From NCBI GenBank assembly GCA_014607495.2, contig CP053157.1, positions 5,394,001 through 5,458,000 of the forward strand: 64,000 nt of DNA, written 5' to 3'. The stretch comes from Carposina sasakii (Eukaryota; Arthropoda; Insecta; Lepidoptera; Carposinidae). The notes beneath the pieces are model-generated. The model was not told where the DNA came from. It ran no database searches and saw only the letters and a program-made list of their open reading frames with translations. Positions 38,135 to 50,029 of the stretch are shown one piece after another; the stretch's first letter is position 1; the number at the start of each line of letters is the position of its first letter. The position numbers and the translations under genes were made by a program.

Positions 38135-38968
38135 GTCGTGGCCATATCGTAGAATTGATCATTTCATGAAATTGTCGAGCATTTCATGAAATGGTCGCAT
38201 TTCATGAAAAGTTCAACTGTCTATTGGCCACATCATGATATGGTTTGGGCAGATCGATGATAAAAATCGTTTCTCGATATGGGCAACTAAACGCCCGATC
38301 ATTTCATGAAGTGGTCAAGATTATTGATCATATCGTAAAATAGTTACATGAATCACCGGTAGAGGCGCTGCGCGCGTTTTATTTATGTGTGAAGATGGCG
38401 GATTTTTCTTTTTAGGTTATAAAACAAATTAAAGAGAGTAGGGTGACTATGCAGAAGAAGTTCACGGATAGTGTGTTATATTGTATAATGTATATTAGAC
38501 TTAATGGTGGTTTATAATAATATTGTTAAACAAAAACCTTAGATTACGATAGGTTAGGTTAGGTTAGACTATGACAAATGACGCACGAGCCGAGCGAGCG
38601 GAGCGTGCGTGCCCAGGCAGTGTCCGGCGATGTGCCAGATGCGAATCGCTTTTGTAAAGTCTTTTATGTTTTTAAATATTATATTGTGAAAATATCACAT
38701 AAATAATAGCAAAAAAAATCATACCATCATACCTTATGGTATACTTATATATGGTGTACGATATATATTATTTATATAAGCTCTTACCACATTCGGATTT
38801 TATGGACACCCTGTTAATACGATTTGGCCAAACGTGGATGACAAAATCGTGAAATGTAGACGATTTAACGATCTGGTCAAATTGAATTGGCCACTTCATG
38901 AAATGCGACCACTTCATGAAATGCTCGACCATTTCATGAAATGATCAATTTAACAATATGGCCACGAC
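38135..38968. mobile_element. Non-autonomous TIR element with TTTCATGAAA subterminal repeats
   Basis: Inverted ends GTCGTGGCCATAT / ATATGGCCACGAC, flanked by ATAT on both sides (38131-38134, 38969-38972). Within about 170 bp of the two ends there are seven copies or near-copies of an ATTTCATGAAATGGTC motif. The interior has a GC-rich segment with GAGCCGAGCGAGCGGAGCG and three AGGTT repeats, but no ORF of note. Superfamily not recognised. Confidence 0.7.
38551..38567 (+). repeat. Short TTAGG-type repeat
   Basis: AGGTTAGGTTAGGTTAG, three units of the insect telomeric pentamer, inside the 38135 TIR element. Confidence 0.8.
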
Positions 38969-39004
38969 ATATACACAACTTACGAGTATGTACGAAACCG
39001 AAGC

Positions 39005-39222
39005 GTAGTCCTGTACTAATGCGGGGCTTCACCAGAATACATCAGCTGCAACTCCTTCCGTGCATGTCGTAAGAGTCGAATAGGCAACTAGGGCATTCAC
39101 TCAGGCGGTAAGCTAGCAACTTGTCACTAATCGTTTAACGAATGTACTTAACGTGGCTGTAAGATCCTTATCCTCGTGCAGTTCTAGCTACCCTATTTCG
39201 GGAACACAGTTGTGTCTATACA
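39005..39222 (+). mobile_element. Retroposon body fragment
   Basis: TGCATGTCGTAAGAGTCGAA, GCTAGCAACTTGTCACTAAT and CCCTATTTCGGGAACACAG. Parts recur at 57345-57505, 44640-44715 and 16570-16650. Probably the body of a moth SINE/LINE; the 74-codon ORF at 39153 spans it and MITE A. Confidence 0.5.
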
Positions 39223-39224
39223 TA

Positions 39225-39600
39225 CAGGATGTTTTTTGGTCGTCAACGTTCCCGAATACTACGGAATCTCCTAATCATCACGATCATTTTTCTCCATGGA
39301 AGCATACCTGGGAAGTGTCTGGTTCCCAAGATATTAGGATCCAAAGTTGCGTAAATAGATTGCGTTTTTCTGCATAAATGCACATAGACGCACGTAGCAA
39401 GATTTTTTCATGAGAAATAATTAATATCTGTCTATAAAAAAACTAATATAAACACTGAACACTATAAATTTCGATTGATCAAGTAATTAATTTTTTAATT
39501 TACATCGTTTCACAGCATTTTTTTTGGCATACAACTTACTTTTATTTGATGTATAGATTTCGTACCCTTCGTTAAGGGTGGCAACGAAAAAAACATCCTG
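39225..39600 (+). mobile_element. MITE family A copy 3, intact termini
   Basis: 376 bp, opposite orientation to the other three. Inverted ends CAGGATGTTTTTT / AAAAAACATCCTG, flanked by TA (39223-39224, 39601-39602). Best-preserved copy. Confidence 0.85.
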
Positions 39601-39965
39601 TATAATAATGTAGGTATATATTTGGCTAGACCAGTCTCCACCCAACGAAAACCAAAGTAAGTTATCTGCAATTTGAAGGAAGGTCTACTACACTTCTTGC
39701 ATCATGCTCTAACACTGGTGATCCTTATCATGTTGCACTGCTCTCACGTCGGCCTGACTAATTGCTTTACCCACAAGCGTGAAAAATTAATATATTAAAC
39801 TATCAAACATTTCCAAACAATGCTTCCACTAATTTTTTACCGTTTAATCGCTTTTTATTTTAGTACGAGCATACGAGTAGATTGTCCGTCCATTAATTTG
39901 ACACTTCATCTTTCATATCAGTAAAGAACTAGTAGTTCTTAGAAAAATCTTGTTAGAGTTGCAAC

Positions 39966-40696
39966 CAGTTGCGTAGCTACCTAGGGGCTAGGCGGGGCAG
40001 TGCACCGGGGCCCTCAAGCTCAGGGGACCCTCGAATCCTTACCGTAAATTCCTGGGCAGAGATTGAATTTTCAAAAATTAATAGACAACTTACTTGAGTT
40101 ATGTGGTAAATACGAAAGAATTTCGCGCTCGCTCCGCTCGCGCATTTATTATGACTCTTTCAGTTTTCAAATATAGGGCTCGTAAACTTCAAAAATTCTT
40201 GGTAATGTCTACCCGATTGTAACCTATCTCATGTTTAGCAATGGTCAGAAATTCTCGGTAGAGGTTAAATTTTCTAGAAGGTAATAGACAAGTAACCGAA
40301 CTTGTACATCTCAACTATACCCACAAAATTGGTCAGAAGTGGCACCATGTGGTTGTATCGGCCCTTGGTGCTCTGCCTACCCCGTAAGGGATAAAGGCGT
40401 GGTTATATGTATGTATGTATGTAATAGACAAGTTACGTGATAAATACGAGAAAAATTTTCGCGCTCGCTACGCTTGCGCATCTGTTATTTAATCTAAGCA
40501 GTCTTTCAATAATGGGGCTCGTAAACTTCAAAAATTCTTGGTAATGACTAGTCACGTGCAATAAAGAGAAGATAGTAAACAAAGAAGATAGGAAGTGAGC
40601 ATGTTTTTCTCAAAATCTGATTAAGTAGTTGAAATAGCAGTGGGGCCCCATTTTTTTATTTGCCCCAGGACCCCTGGTTACCTAGCTACGCCACTG
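39966..40696. mobile_element. Non-autonomous hAT element
   Basis: Perfect 8-bp target duplication GTTGCAAC (39958-39965, 40697-40704). Ends CAGTTGCGTAGCTACCTAGG / CCTAGCTACGCCACTG, the CAGTGGCGTAGC type common in hAT elements. No transposase. The segment GCGCTCGCTNCGCTNGCGCA plus GGGCTCGTAAACTTCAAAAA occurs twice (about 40125-40215 and 40460-40550). Confidence 0.85.
40300..40424 (+). mobile_element. Retroposon fragment inside the hAT element
   Basis: CTCTGCCTACCCCGTAAGGG followed by ATAAAGGCGTGGTTATATGT and a TATG run is the 3' end of an abundant moth retroposon. It matches 61125-61280 reversed. Confidence 0.6.
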
Positions 40697-40864
40697 GTTG
40701 CAACTATTTACTATTGCATTTTCATATTTCAAATTCTATTAAATTTTAATAAAAAATTATTGGTAATATGTATATTAAATCTGTCGTAAAATTTCCTACC
40801 CCAATCCAAATCTGAAAGTGGGATCACAGTCGATACTTAAAACGTTACGCTATTATAGAACTGT

Positions 40865-41068
40865 AGATTTAGAAGACCTAGCTGCTAAGAAAATGTAACA
40901 TCGTTTGGCATCGACGTTCGTTGTCGCAACATTACCAACAGTAGCAGTTGAAATTAAGTGACTTGATAAATCGAAATTAAAGGTTTCCTATTGGAGCAAA
41001 CGTGTTGTTGTAAGTAAACAAACCTGTACCGATTCGTTACAGATACAATATTACTTTGTCTAAGGCCT
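40865..41068 (-). repeat. Interspersed repeat family E, copy 3
   Basis: On plus, GGCATCGACGTTCGTTGTCG, CTATTGGAGCAAACGTGTTG and TACTTTGTCTAAGGCCTCTG are the reverse of the blocks in copies 1 and 2. Confidence 0.6.
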
Positions 41069-43170
41069 CTGACACTTTGCTGCATCATAATTCATAATGC
41101 TAACATTACAAGATACGTATTTAACAGAGGTTTGAACTAATCAGCCTAACATAAACTACCAAGCGTAACAAATAATAGCTTTTGTAACACTGCCTCTATA
41201 ATATTATTTCCTAGACCAGAAGTCATTGACGCGGACATTTCCCAGTCGGGGGTTCAATCCCAGTGCTTCTTTTAATTGACAGATCCCTGGGAATACTAGC
41301 TAATTGTCCGACCAGCCCGACATATGTAATTAAATGGACGTCAAATACATGCCCGTGCATGTTCAGAGGGGTCTACCCTGTTATTGCTTGTGCTTCGCTG
41401 GTAATTCGCTCTTTGGATTAGTGTGTAGTCTTTGCTGATGAGTAAGTTATGGTGGCTTCTAACGTGTATGAATGCATTATTAATTACGCATATTGTACAT
41501 ATGTACCTTTTACTTATGTTGTATTAAACAAATTTAATACCAAGAAGAGTTTTGCAATCTATCTATATACATATAGGGAAAATTAGGTATACCTGCCTAT
41601 GAAAATACATATCAATCTCGATCTTTCTGTCGGTTCATGATATTAGACATAGTTCTATGAAATCGAGGGGCACGGCAGTTCCCCCGCCAAGTCGAGTGCG
41701 AAGCAAACACTGCCGTACCATCCTTTACTGGAACCATTTCGCCGCATTTTCAGGCCACTATTTGAGAACCTCTGGATAAGACCAGAACGCAGAATTTTTC
41801 GTCATCCATAAACGAGAAATAAAATAGCCGCTGCAGAACCCTGTCTATTTTTGTTTTCGGTAGATATCTTCTACTTATTCTTCCTTATGTGTCTTCTCAA
41901 ACGACCAATAAATACTTATAATGTAGAGCGCAGGAAACTAATTTAAATTCAATATAAGCCGCCCGTAATCTTCATAATGCAGTATGCGCGCAATTTATAT
42001 GTGTTTACATATTTTATCTGTAGTAATCAATATTTTGTTGTTTGTTTGAGGTTTTGTCGGCGCAGACACAGGCGCGGACAGCCATTGCCCGCGGCCACAT
42101 GACGAGTCCAATTAAAAACACTAACGAATCCTGTCGGACATACAGATCTGCCAACTTATCTGTGCAGTGGCGAAAATAGGAACTACGGCTGGATACTTAT
42201 CGGCTCGGTTACATAGCGACTACAGTGTCGACACCTCCATATTACAGATAACTTGGCGGAGCTGTACACTATTTATGTTTCCTATACTGTAAATATTTAG
42301 CCGGGGTAGTGTCTGGCTTCGTCTTATCGATGGAGCAGATTTAAACGGGAGCTGCTATATCAATGAAGTCACAAAACCGCCAATTTCTGTCTACGCAGCG
42401 CTTAATAAACCAATCACCGGCTATTATTTGCCTTCTTATATATCTACCCTTCCCCTGTGTCATCTAAGTATGGCCGACAATATTATATTACACATATTGT
42501 AAAACATCTCCTTTTAGTAATCTGCTTTATTATCTTATCTCACCATCAGGCGTGAATGATTTCACGAAATTCTCTGAAAAAGTATTCAGCCCCTCGCTCT
42601 TTGAAAATGTTCATATTGCCTGAAAGAGACAGATATTCAATTTACAGGATGCAGGATTGTTACAAATACTGATTACGAGTAGAAAGTGGCACCAAAGTCC
42701 TTGAATGTTTCCTGTTTTCACATGTTTGTTTATTTTTACGGTTTTAGATAAGGTAAAAGGGAAACCAGAGAGAAACCAATTACAGGAAATGTTTTTTGTA
42801 ATCTTGTTGCTAATAATTCAAGAGGAGGGGGCTGTTTCCAAGTCGTCCTATCTATGTAAGTATCTATTTGTAAGTCAGTGCCTAGAGATTTCATTAAAAA
42901 AGTTATAGTTACATTTTAAACTGCTCCTTTTAAGTTAGTTTTCAACTACTTAAATGCAATGCTGTTACCTACCTATAGGTACGTCACAGACCACAGTCTT
43001 TAATTTCTTTATTTTCCTATATTTCAACGGCTCGCATAATACCTATGCAATAAGTGAAGGAAAATTATATTGTGTCAAGAGACTTCAATATTGGTAGAGT
43101 GTCTAGTACATATTCAAACATACAGTCAACTAATCGATATCTTTGGCGACTCTGTCAATAAATAATAAAT
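41069..43170. other. No gene seen
   Basis: Non-coding. A tRNA-like B box, GGGGGTTCAATCCCAG, at about 41258 suggests a further SINE scrap. A GC-rich patch at 42057-42110 is isolated. Confidence 0.5.
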
Positions 43171-43260
43171 ATTTACACACTTCACAACACAATAACTTAA
43201 TCCTATATTAAGATTCCTAAGGTCTTGTGTCGTGGGTACTAAGCAACGGTATATAAATAC
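43171..43260 (-). mobile_element. tRNA-derived SINE, 3' half split by a solo LTR
   Basis: This is the 3' body of the SINE whose head lies at 43746-43895. It aligns by eye, reversed, to the copy at 54740-54885 (shared TACCGTTGCTTAGTACCCA and ACACAAGACCTTAGG). Confidence 0.7.
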
Positions 43261-43745
43261 TGTTACGACCGGGGAGTTTACCCATTAGCTCACTAGATGT
43301 CGCTAGTAGCAGAATATAACGCAATATCGTTTACTAGCATGTTCTGTCGTAGTCTCGGCGTGTTTAGTTTAAGTGTTGTTGAATGAACGCCCGAGAACGT
43401 TCCAGGCTTGCCCGGATAACACCTACGGGGTTTTTGTAGATGGGTCGCTCGGGTATATTCCCGAATGTTCGGGACCGAACGTCGAGCCGTATAAATACGA
43501 CGGATCTCGGCCGACGGAGTCAGTCTTAGTTGAGTCTTGTTATAAGATTGGGAAAGCTAAACAAGCGAAGGAAAACTAAAAGAAAAAACCAGCGATAGTG
43601 AAGGAAGTGATAGTTTAGTGCTGTGTCTAGAGTTATAGTGATTAGTGCTGAAATTTTGTAACCTCCTCCACCCAATAAAGAGTTCTAACACCTACGCCAC
43701 CCTTTTAATCGACAGCTCCGAATCACCCGTACCCAGTACGTAACA
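43261..43745 (+). mobile_element. Solo LTR of a retrotransposon with heat-shock-like promoter motifs
   Basis: A 485-bp unit begins TGTTACG and ends CGTAACA, and is flanked by the 4-bp duplication ATAC (43257-43260 and 43746-43749). Orientation is set by a TATA box (TATAAATA, 43490-43497), an arthropod initiator TCAGT with its A at 43522 (32 bp downstream), and AATAAA at 43674-43679. A three-unit heat shock element, TTCccGAAtgTTC (43458-43470), lies 20 bp upstream of TATA, and a second GAAcgTTC is at 43395-43402. No internal domain, primer-binding site or second LTR adjoins it, so it is a solo LTR, probably Gypsy-like from the 4-bp duplication. The open frame at 43373-43579 looks fortuitous. 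Confidence 0.8.
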
Positions 43746-43895
43746 ATACATAGATAAGATAAGTATAGAAATATCCATGACTCGGAAACAAACATCGACA
43801 TTCATCATATCAATGTTTGCACCAACAGTGATTCGAACCCGGGACCTATGGCGTCGCAGGCAGGGTCTCTACTACACCAATCGGCCATACCTCAT
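43746..43895 (-). mobile_element. tRNA-derived SINE, 5' half with tRNA-like head
   Basis: Read on the minus strand it has a tRNA-like A box (TGGTGTAGTAGAG) and B box (GGTTCGAATCA), then a body shared with the copies at 16385 and 54740 (CGAGTCATGGAT). The solo LTR sits between this and the 3' half. Confidence 0.7.
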
Positions 43896-46739
43896 GCAAG
43901 GCTGACCCGCACAAGAACATACAGACATAGTAAATCAGACAGCGAGGAGTGCGCGTGGGCATCGACAGATGACGCCCGACGATTATCTACTAATTTATCC
44001 TCGCCGGTGCTCAACTCCTGTTCCTTCATATTAATATTATTCATTCCATCAGCTAAATATAGGGTCCTGCATTTCAGACTTGTTCTTGGTTTTCTTTTTT
44101 CCCTTTACAAATTTCCGTTGTCCTGTTTTATAGATCAACTATAGACACTACATACATACTTTGTTTTGTTTGTTTAATAAATTATGGACTATAGATGAAT
44201 TTGGAACACGAAACAACAGTACGTTTGATTTGGTGATGTCATGCCAATGCCTATCTCCCGCCCGTTTTGGCAACTTTACGAGTGACACCTCCACACGATG
44301 TCAGTTCATTCACCGCAAGATAATGTCATTGTCAAGATTAATCGTGATTGTGACGTCAGCAAGAACGTTAATCTATGGTTAAAATTGATATTTTGTTTTA
44401 CAGGAGAAACAAACGATTTTTTTTATCCGAAAGTTTCAAACTCTTCAACTAGTATATTAATACCTATTGCAGCTTAAATCTACCAATGGAACAATAGGTA
44501 TGAAAAATAATATCAAAAACGTAAAGAATGTAGAGAGCTTGTTTTTCGGATAATGGCCTATTAGTCTATAGCCAGTTTTTTTTCGAAACTTCATTAGAAT
44601 ACTTCAGGTGGATTTCCTTCCGTGTAGATCATTAACATTTGTCTACGCTATGCTACGCGTGGCTCTGGCATCTCCTTTATGATCCTGCAGTCCTGGCTAC
44701 TCCATTTCGGAAACACAATATGTAAAATACGTCATGTCTCTTTTGTCTCTGTAAAAAAGGTAATAATGGAAGTACACTAAAATAATTGAAATGGAATAAA
44801 GTTGTTATATTACCCTAGCTCTACACAGTACCTTATTACTATGTCCAAAATTATAAATATGTAAATGAGCAAGGAACCTCTTTGGTATTCACATCAAGTA
44901 CTGCCTAAATTCGGCCTACTGCTGCCATTCTTAAATTTGAATACCCTATGTATCCTTATTCGTACCAAGGTTGCACTTGTAACCCATAGGTACTTAAATA
45001 AATATTAATGAACAGGAAGTGTGGAAACTATTTGGACTAGAGAAGAAGTTGTTTCTCTGTAAGATTACAGTTTATGTTCGCTTATTAAAGTTATAAACAA
45101 ATTAAAGAAAGAAAAAAAAAACAAGAAAAAAAAACCAAAATAAATGTTTTCTTTCTTGCTATGAAACCTCCTGTTTCTCAAAATGAAAAGAAACAAATGT
45201 AAATATAAACTTTTTTGTAAAACCAATGAGGTTTTATGTAGAACTAATAAAATTTAAGTGTCCCCCAACTTGTACATTTTCATATCAGCAGTCAATAAGA
45301 CAAAAACTTAATCGTACTTCTAGTTCTAACCGAGAGATTCCTGAAATGTACAAATTCAAGACTATATGTAAGCTGTCTGGCTATTCCGACTCGAACCAAA
45401 GTAACAATCTCTATAAAGTTTTATTATATTGAAGAGAAGGAGAGGTCTCTATAGAGGCCATTCTATCTTCTGAGTATCAAACGTCACAACAAACATTTAA
45501 TAGTAATTTCCCTATAAACAAAAGAGCACAGATGCGTGTGAACCCTCGTGGCGTGAAATCACGATAAACCCACTCCGGTGTGGTCCAAAAAATCGTTTGG
45601 ATTACACGAGCAATCAACCCCTGGCCAGATTCGCTACGCTATTGGCTGCAGTCATCATCATTTGTGCCGCGGGTGTGTTACCCCTTCATTGTCATGGTTT
45701 TTGACAGCTCTCGTAATTACTATTTTGTCATTTCTGTGAGGTTGAAACATAGACTGTTTTCTCTATGGGTTAATTAAATTGATTGTTGTCTGCTCAGATG
45801 AACTGGTTACATAAGTGACGTGTACAAGAAAACTGCCCGTTTTGGATACATCCACCATTTTGATTAAAAATAAAAGGCATAGCGACTAACTTTAACGGTA
45901 TGGTAACTTTAACAGTATGCTTCTTTCTTAAACCTTATATAAATCATCATTAGGTTGAGAAGCTACTTAACCCAACAATATAATGTAACAGGTATCATCA
46001 ACCAAAAGTAATCCATACTAAACATTATAATTGCTACGGTTATCTATCCATGGAACTAAGATTAGCGAGAGATCAGATCTAAAAGACTTACTCTGTATTC
46101 TGATTAAACTCTTCCCTCAGAACTTTTTTCTTAATCTTTTAAAAGCATGAAGATTAGTTACTAATTTACTCTTATGCTTGTAAAATGTATACCTTACCTA
46201 GTTAATTAGGTAAATATCTCTTGGTGTTGAAATCAATAAGACATAATCTTTCGAACACGAAAAACATGCGGGTCAAAAAGTAACAAAGAAATATATTCTG
46301 AACCATCTTGAATTTGCCTTTGTATGGTGATTATGTACATCTGTGAAGCCGCAATCAATGTTTGAAAGGAAAAAGCTCTAAAATAAGCAAATAATGCTCC
46401 GGCCCTAAAATACCTTGCATTGTCCCTCCGAAACAATAGGCGATATAGAAATTAATGCCCCGATCAATGTCAACAAATATACATTTAAATGTTTTCATTC
46501 ATTCAATTTATTTTAATAGCTGACGTTCCCCAATGTCAAACTAAACTTTCTTTGTAGGTCTCTCAGAAGAAGCATACAATTAAATGCGTTTCAAACCGAT
46601 TAATCTTTTTCCTGGATATCGATAAACATTGAAATCGCCATCCTTAAAATGCTAAGTGGTCTAATGTGTTCTGAAAAACTTGCAGCTGTATATCGGTGGC
46701 AAACAAAACAAAAGTGTTTTTTAACACGTCAACACAGCC
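43896..46739. other. No gene seen apart from a retroposon scrap
   Basis: 44640-44715 repeats GCTATGCTACGCGTGGCTCT, then GATCCTGCAGTCCTGGCTAC, as at 39140-39205 and 16590-16620. The remaining sequence, including ORFs at 43848, 44161 and 45580, shows nothing recognisable. Confidence 0.5.
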
Positions 46740-47240
46740 TCCAGGGTCCGTGCGATCAAAGGGGAGCGTTCGGGACGAGGCGCCAAGATCGCGACGATAC
46801 CGGCGGCCCTAGAACAGTAATCGTCAATAAAATCTCAATTTAGATGGCAGCGATACCACGTGAGTTACGGGCGGTCAGTCCGGTCGAACACGAAAACCTA
46901 CTCCACGATGGAATGCGTCCTCGACAGGACTGCTAACGAATTAGGTGCCCCAAACTTCGTGTCACATAAATAATCTTCAACGAAAGGCGAGGCCATCAGT
47001 TGGATGCCTAGTTACGGAGCTACCTCCTGAAGTTTGCAAGCACCCAACCCTTTCTAAGCTAGGGTTTCTCGTGCAACAATGGGCCGCGACAACTCTGTCC
47101 TGATGCCTTGAATTAATGACGGCTTGACGCCTCGTCGACAGCGGCACGCCTACGACTATTTATATGGGACCTTTTTGTCTTTTTTGCCCCCACCTCGCTG
47201 GCCAGTCACAGATAAGGGACGTCGAAGTGGGCATTTAAAA
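46740..47240. other. CpG-richer non-coding island
   Basis: This stretch is clearly less AT-rich than its flanks (GGGAGCGTTCGGGACGAGGC, GACGCCTCGTCGACAGCGGC) and has no long ORF or repeat that I recognise. A conserved regulatory element in the presumed rhomboid intron is possible. Confidence 0.3.
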
Positions 47241-48916
47241 ATAAATTTGTCGAAAGTGATAAATGATGGATATAACTTTTATTATTTCAAATTAAATTAA
47301 CGATCTAAGCCGAACGTCTACCTTTTCTCACATTAGAGGGATCTTATCTCGAATGATTGCTTCCATTACCTCGAAGAATGGACACGTTGTATTGTAGGTG
47401 AGAGGAGATAAAGAGATTAATCCGTAAAGCAATTAATTTTGATTGAGGTGTGTTTTATTAAGTAATTGTTTTTGTTCCCAATGAGTATTTATAACGCACC
47501 GTGAAGATTTTTCAACAATTATTGGGACTTGCATATTGAGGAAATTACTATTTTTACACTGCTAATATGATAAGGTTTTACGCCTCCCGTATAATAAAAC
47601 CAAAAGGATTGATTGCGAAACCTTCGAGATCCTAATCTATAAATTGCTTTAAATTAAGTGTTATGAGTGTTTATAAAAAAATATTTGTTTATCGTGCGTC
47701 TCGTTCCCACAGAGAGGTTAATACATTTTCCATGTTCCAGTTAGCGCCTCATAAATTGATTAAGGGTCTTGGGCGAGCATCACAGAGTTCCGAAAAGTTT
47801 TTTATCGTTAGGACAGGTAATATTTAGCTGCTGCTGACTTCGTATTAATGTTTCTTGGCATTTGAATTGAGTTATCTGACGGTATCAGTGGTGTATAATA
47901 GCCGCATTTATGAGTAGACGCCCAGGTTTCTTAGCAAGTTTATATTGTCTAAATTAGTTGGCATAATAAAAGAGATAGAAATCAAAGAATCCTTTCAGAA
48001 CAATAACATATTATGTGAGATATTTCAGACCCGGAGAAAGGATAAAGTTACAAAATTATTTATATCAAAGTACCTAGCTACCTAGAAAATAGAAGTATAG
48101 TAGCTATTTTATCTAGGAAATATTTACTAAAATATAACTACAATTTCATGACAAAATCAGCATTATGTACTGAGGTAATTTCCTGTGCGGAAATTGGCCG
48201 ACCGTTCGAGGGCGATTTGCCTAAAAGCCTCTGTTCTAGTCATGGCAACACCATCCATCATATTAGAAACATATTTCCACAACAAAAGCGACGGTTTCAT
48301 AGGGAAACAACGCATTCATCATTTTTACGAAAATAATGGCTTTTTACGACATGTTGAACACACTAAAAATCTAACCGTTCAATTTTGGTAGAGCAGCAAG
48401 TGTTGCTCCAATTCAGTGGTTTACTTGTTAAGTGTAAAAAAAATGCAAATCATTTTCATAATGGTATTTATTGCCAGTAGGTACAATATTATATAACTTC
48501 AGTTGATTGGTTGACTTTTGATTTTAAAATGCATACATTGCAACGGTCGTCGTCAAAAATATGATATCAAATACGCCGCGCCATGCCAATGTATTGACTT
48601 TTTTTAGGAACCTTAGGCAATCTAAGGTAACAATGAGGTCACCAGTTCGAGTCCAGGCGAGGTGGTAATATAAATAACAATTTGGCCCACCCTGACTCGG
48701 ATTAACATAAGAATGCAGTATCACGGACGCCTACGATGCGCTCCCCGTTGTCTCTTTACGTCGAATTTAATTTTGATTTACGGCGGTTTGTATGATTGTA
48801 CGCAAATATTTTGTTTATACTATATTATGATGATTTTTGGTTTTATCTGACCATGCAAATCGGTGCATACCTAAATATTGTTAGTTAAAATAACAGAATC
48901 ATGATCCATACATCCA
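47241..48916. other. No gene seen
   Basis: AT-rich non-coding sequence; no repeat identified. Confidence 0.5.
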
Positions 48917-49602
48917 AAGCAGGATCCATTGAAATATTAGCGTGGCTGTCGGATAATGGATCCCGACTGTTCAGTTGTTATGTTACGATCATTAGAAAAT
49001 ATTTTATGTTCTTCAATAGTATTCATTCCATAATAATATTATAGAATTCTAGCCCATCGGACATATAAGTGCTTGTTTTTTTTCTTTTCAGTTTTTAAGC
49101 AGTCGGGCTTTTGGATTTTTTAAATTATGTTTTTTTATTTTATACTTTTTTGTTACGCGTACCAAGCTACTAATAGGTACGCTTCAAGAAACATATTCAA
49201 AATGCTCGGAAGCAAGAAGTTTTCGTCTTGCTGCTGTCTAAAAACTTATATGTGAGAATGGTTGGTACGCAACTTTCAATCGATATAGATCCTAAACGGT
49301 TAGTCGAATTGAAAAATGTTGAGAGAAACCAAAAAATGATTTTTAAATACCTATTCAACGATACCCCACTCGATATAGTTTGTCGACTTTATTTTTTTTC
49401 CTTTTCACAAAATGGCGTCCAGTAGTCGCCATATTAGATTTTCACAAACGTCATGTCTTTAGTGACACTCGCCGGACTAAGAGGAATCGATTGACGTATG
49501 AATCATAAAAATCGGCCGAGGCGTTTGGTCTGTGTAGTGCTTCAAAGGCACATACATACATACATACATACATAGCTTTGCGTTACGCAGTCGGGTAAAA
49601 AG
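48917..49602 (+). mobile_element. Interspersed repeat copy 2 (no inverted duplication)
   Basis: Near-colinear with 34862-35590: AGGATCCATTGAAATATTAG at the start, ATGGCGTCCAGTAGTCGCCA in the middle, ACGCAGTCGGGTAAAAAG at the end. It lacks the left palindromic arm, which shows that the arm is secondary in copy 1. Confidence 0.75.
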
Positions 49603-50029
49603 AAGCCTATTTTTTACTTTACACTACACCTTACATAAGGTAAATACGTAATCTAAAAAGTTATGAATAAATTCCAATTAAATTGCGGGTAGTGTAAGAC
49701 AGAAAAAAAATTGTAAACGTTATTATTTTAACACACGAAACAGACACATCACTTTAATTCTTTGCACGTGTATATGTTAAAAATTATTTTAAATTAATTA
49801 GGGTAGCTCGCACATCTGGCATTTTGCACCACCAAATGATGAATGAGGGTTAATTCAATCTCCTAATTATTTTAAACAGGTCATAAATATCGCATTTTTT
49901 TTGTTAACACTTTTCCTTTCGGATAGGAATGTTAATGAGACAGTTAAATTCGCATTTGGGATCAGATATATATTTTTTTATTACAAAGACAGTTTCTCAG
50001 AATGATTTTTAATTTGGTTTTATGTTGCC

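Noticed and set aside
38551..38567. Interstitial telomere
   Set aside because: Three TTAGG-type units only, inside a mobile element; too short to be a telomere relic.
41258..41273. GGGGGTTCAATCCCAG as a possible tRNA gene
   Set aside because: Only a B-box-like segment; no cloverleaf or A box at the right distance.
43373..43579. 68-codon plus ORF
   Set aside because: Lies entirely in the solo LTR across its TATA box and initiator; no domain.
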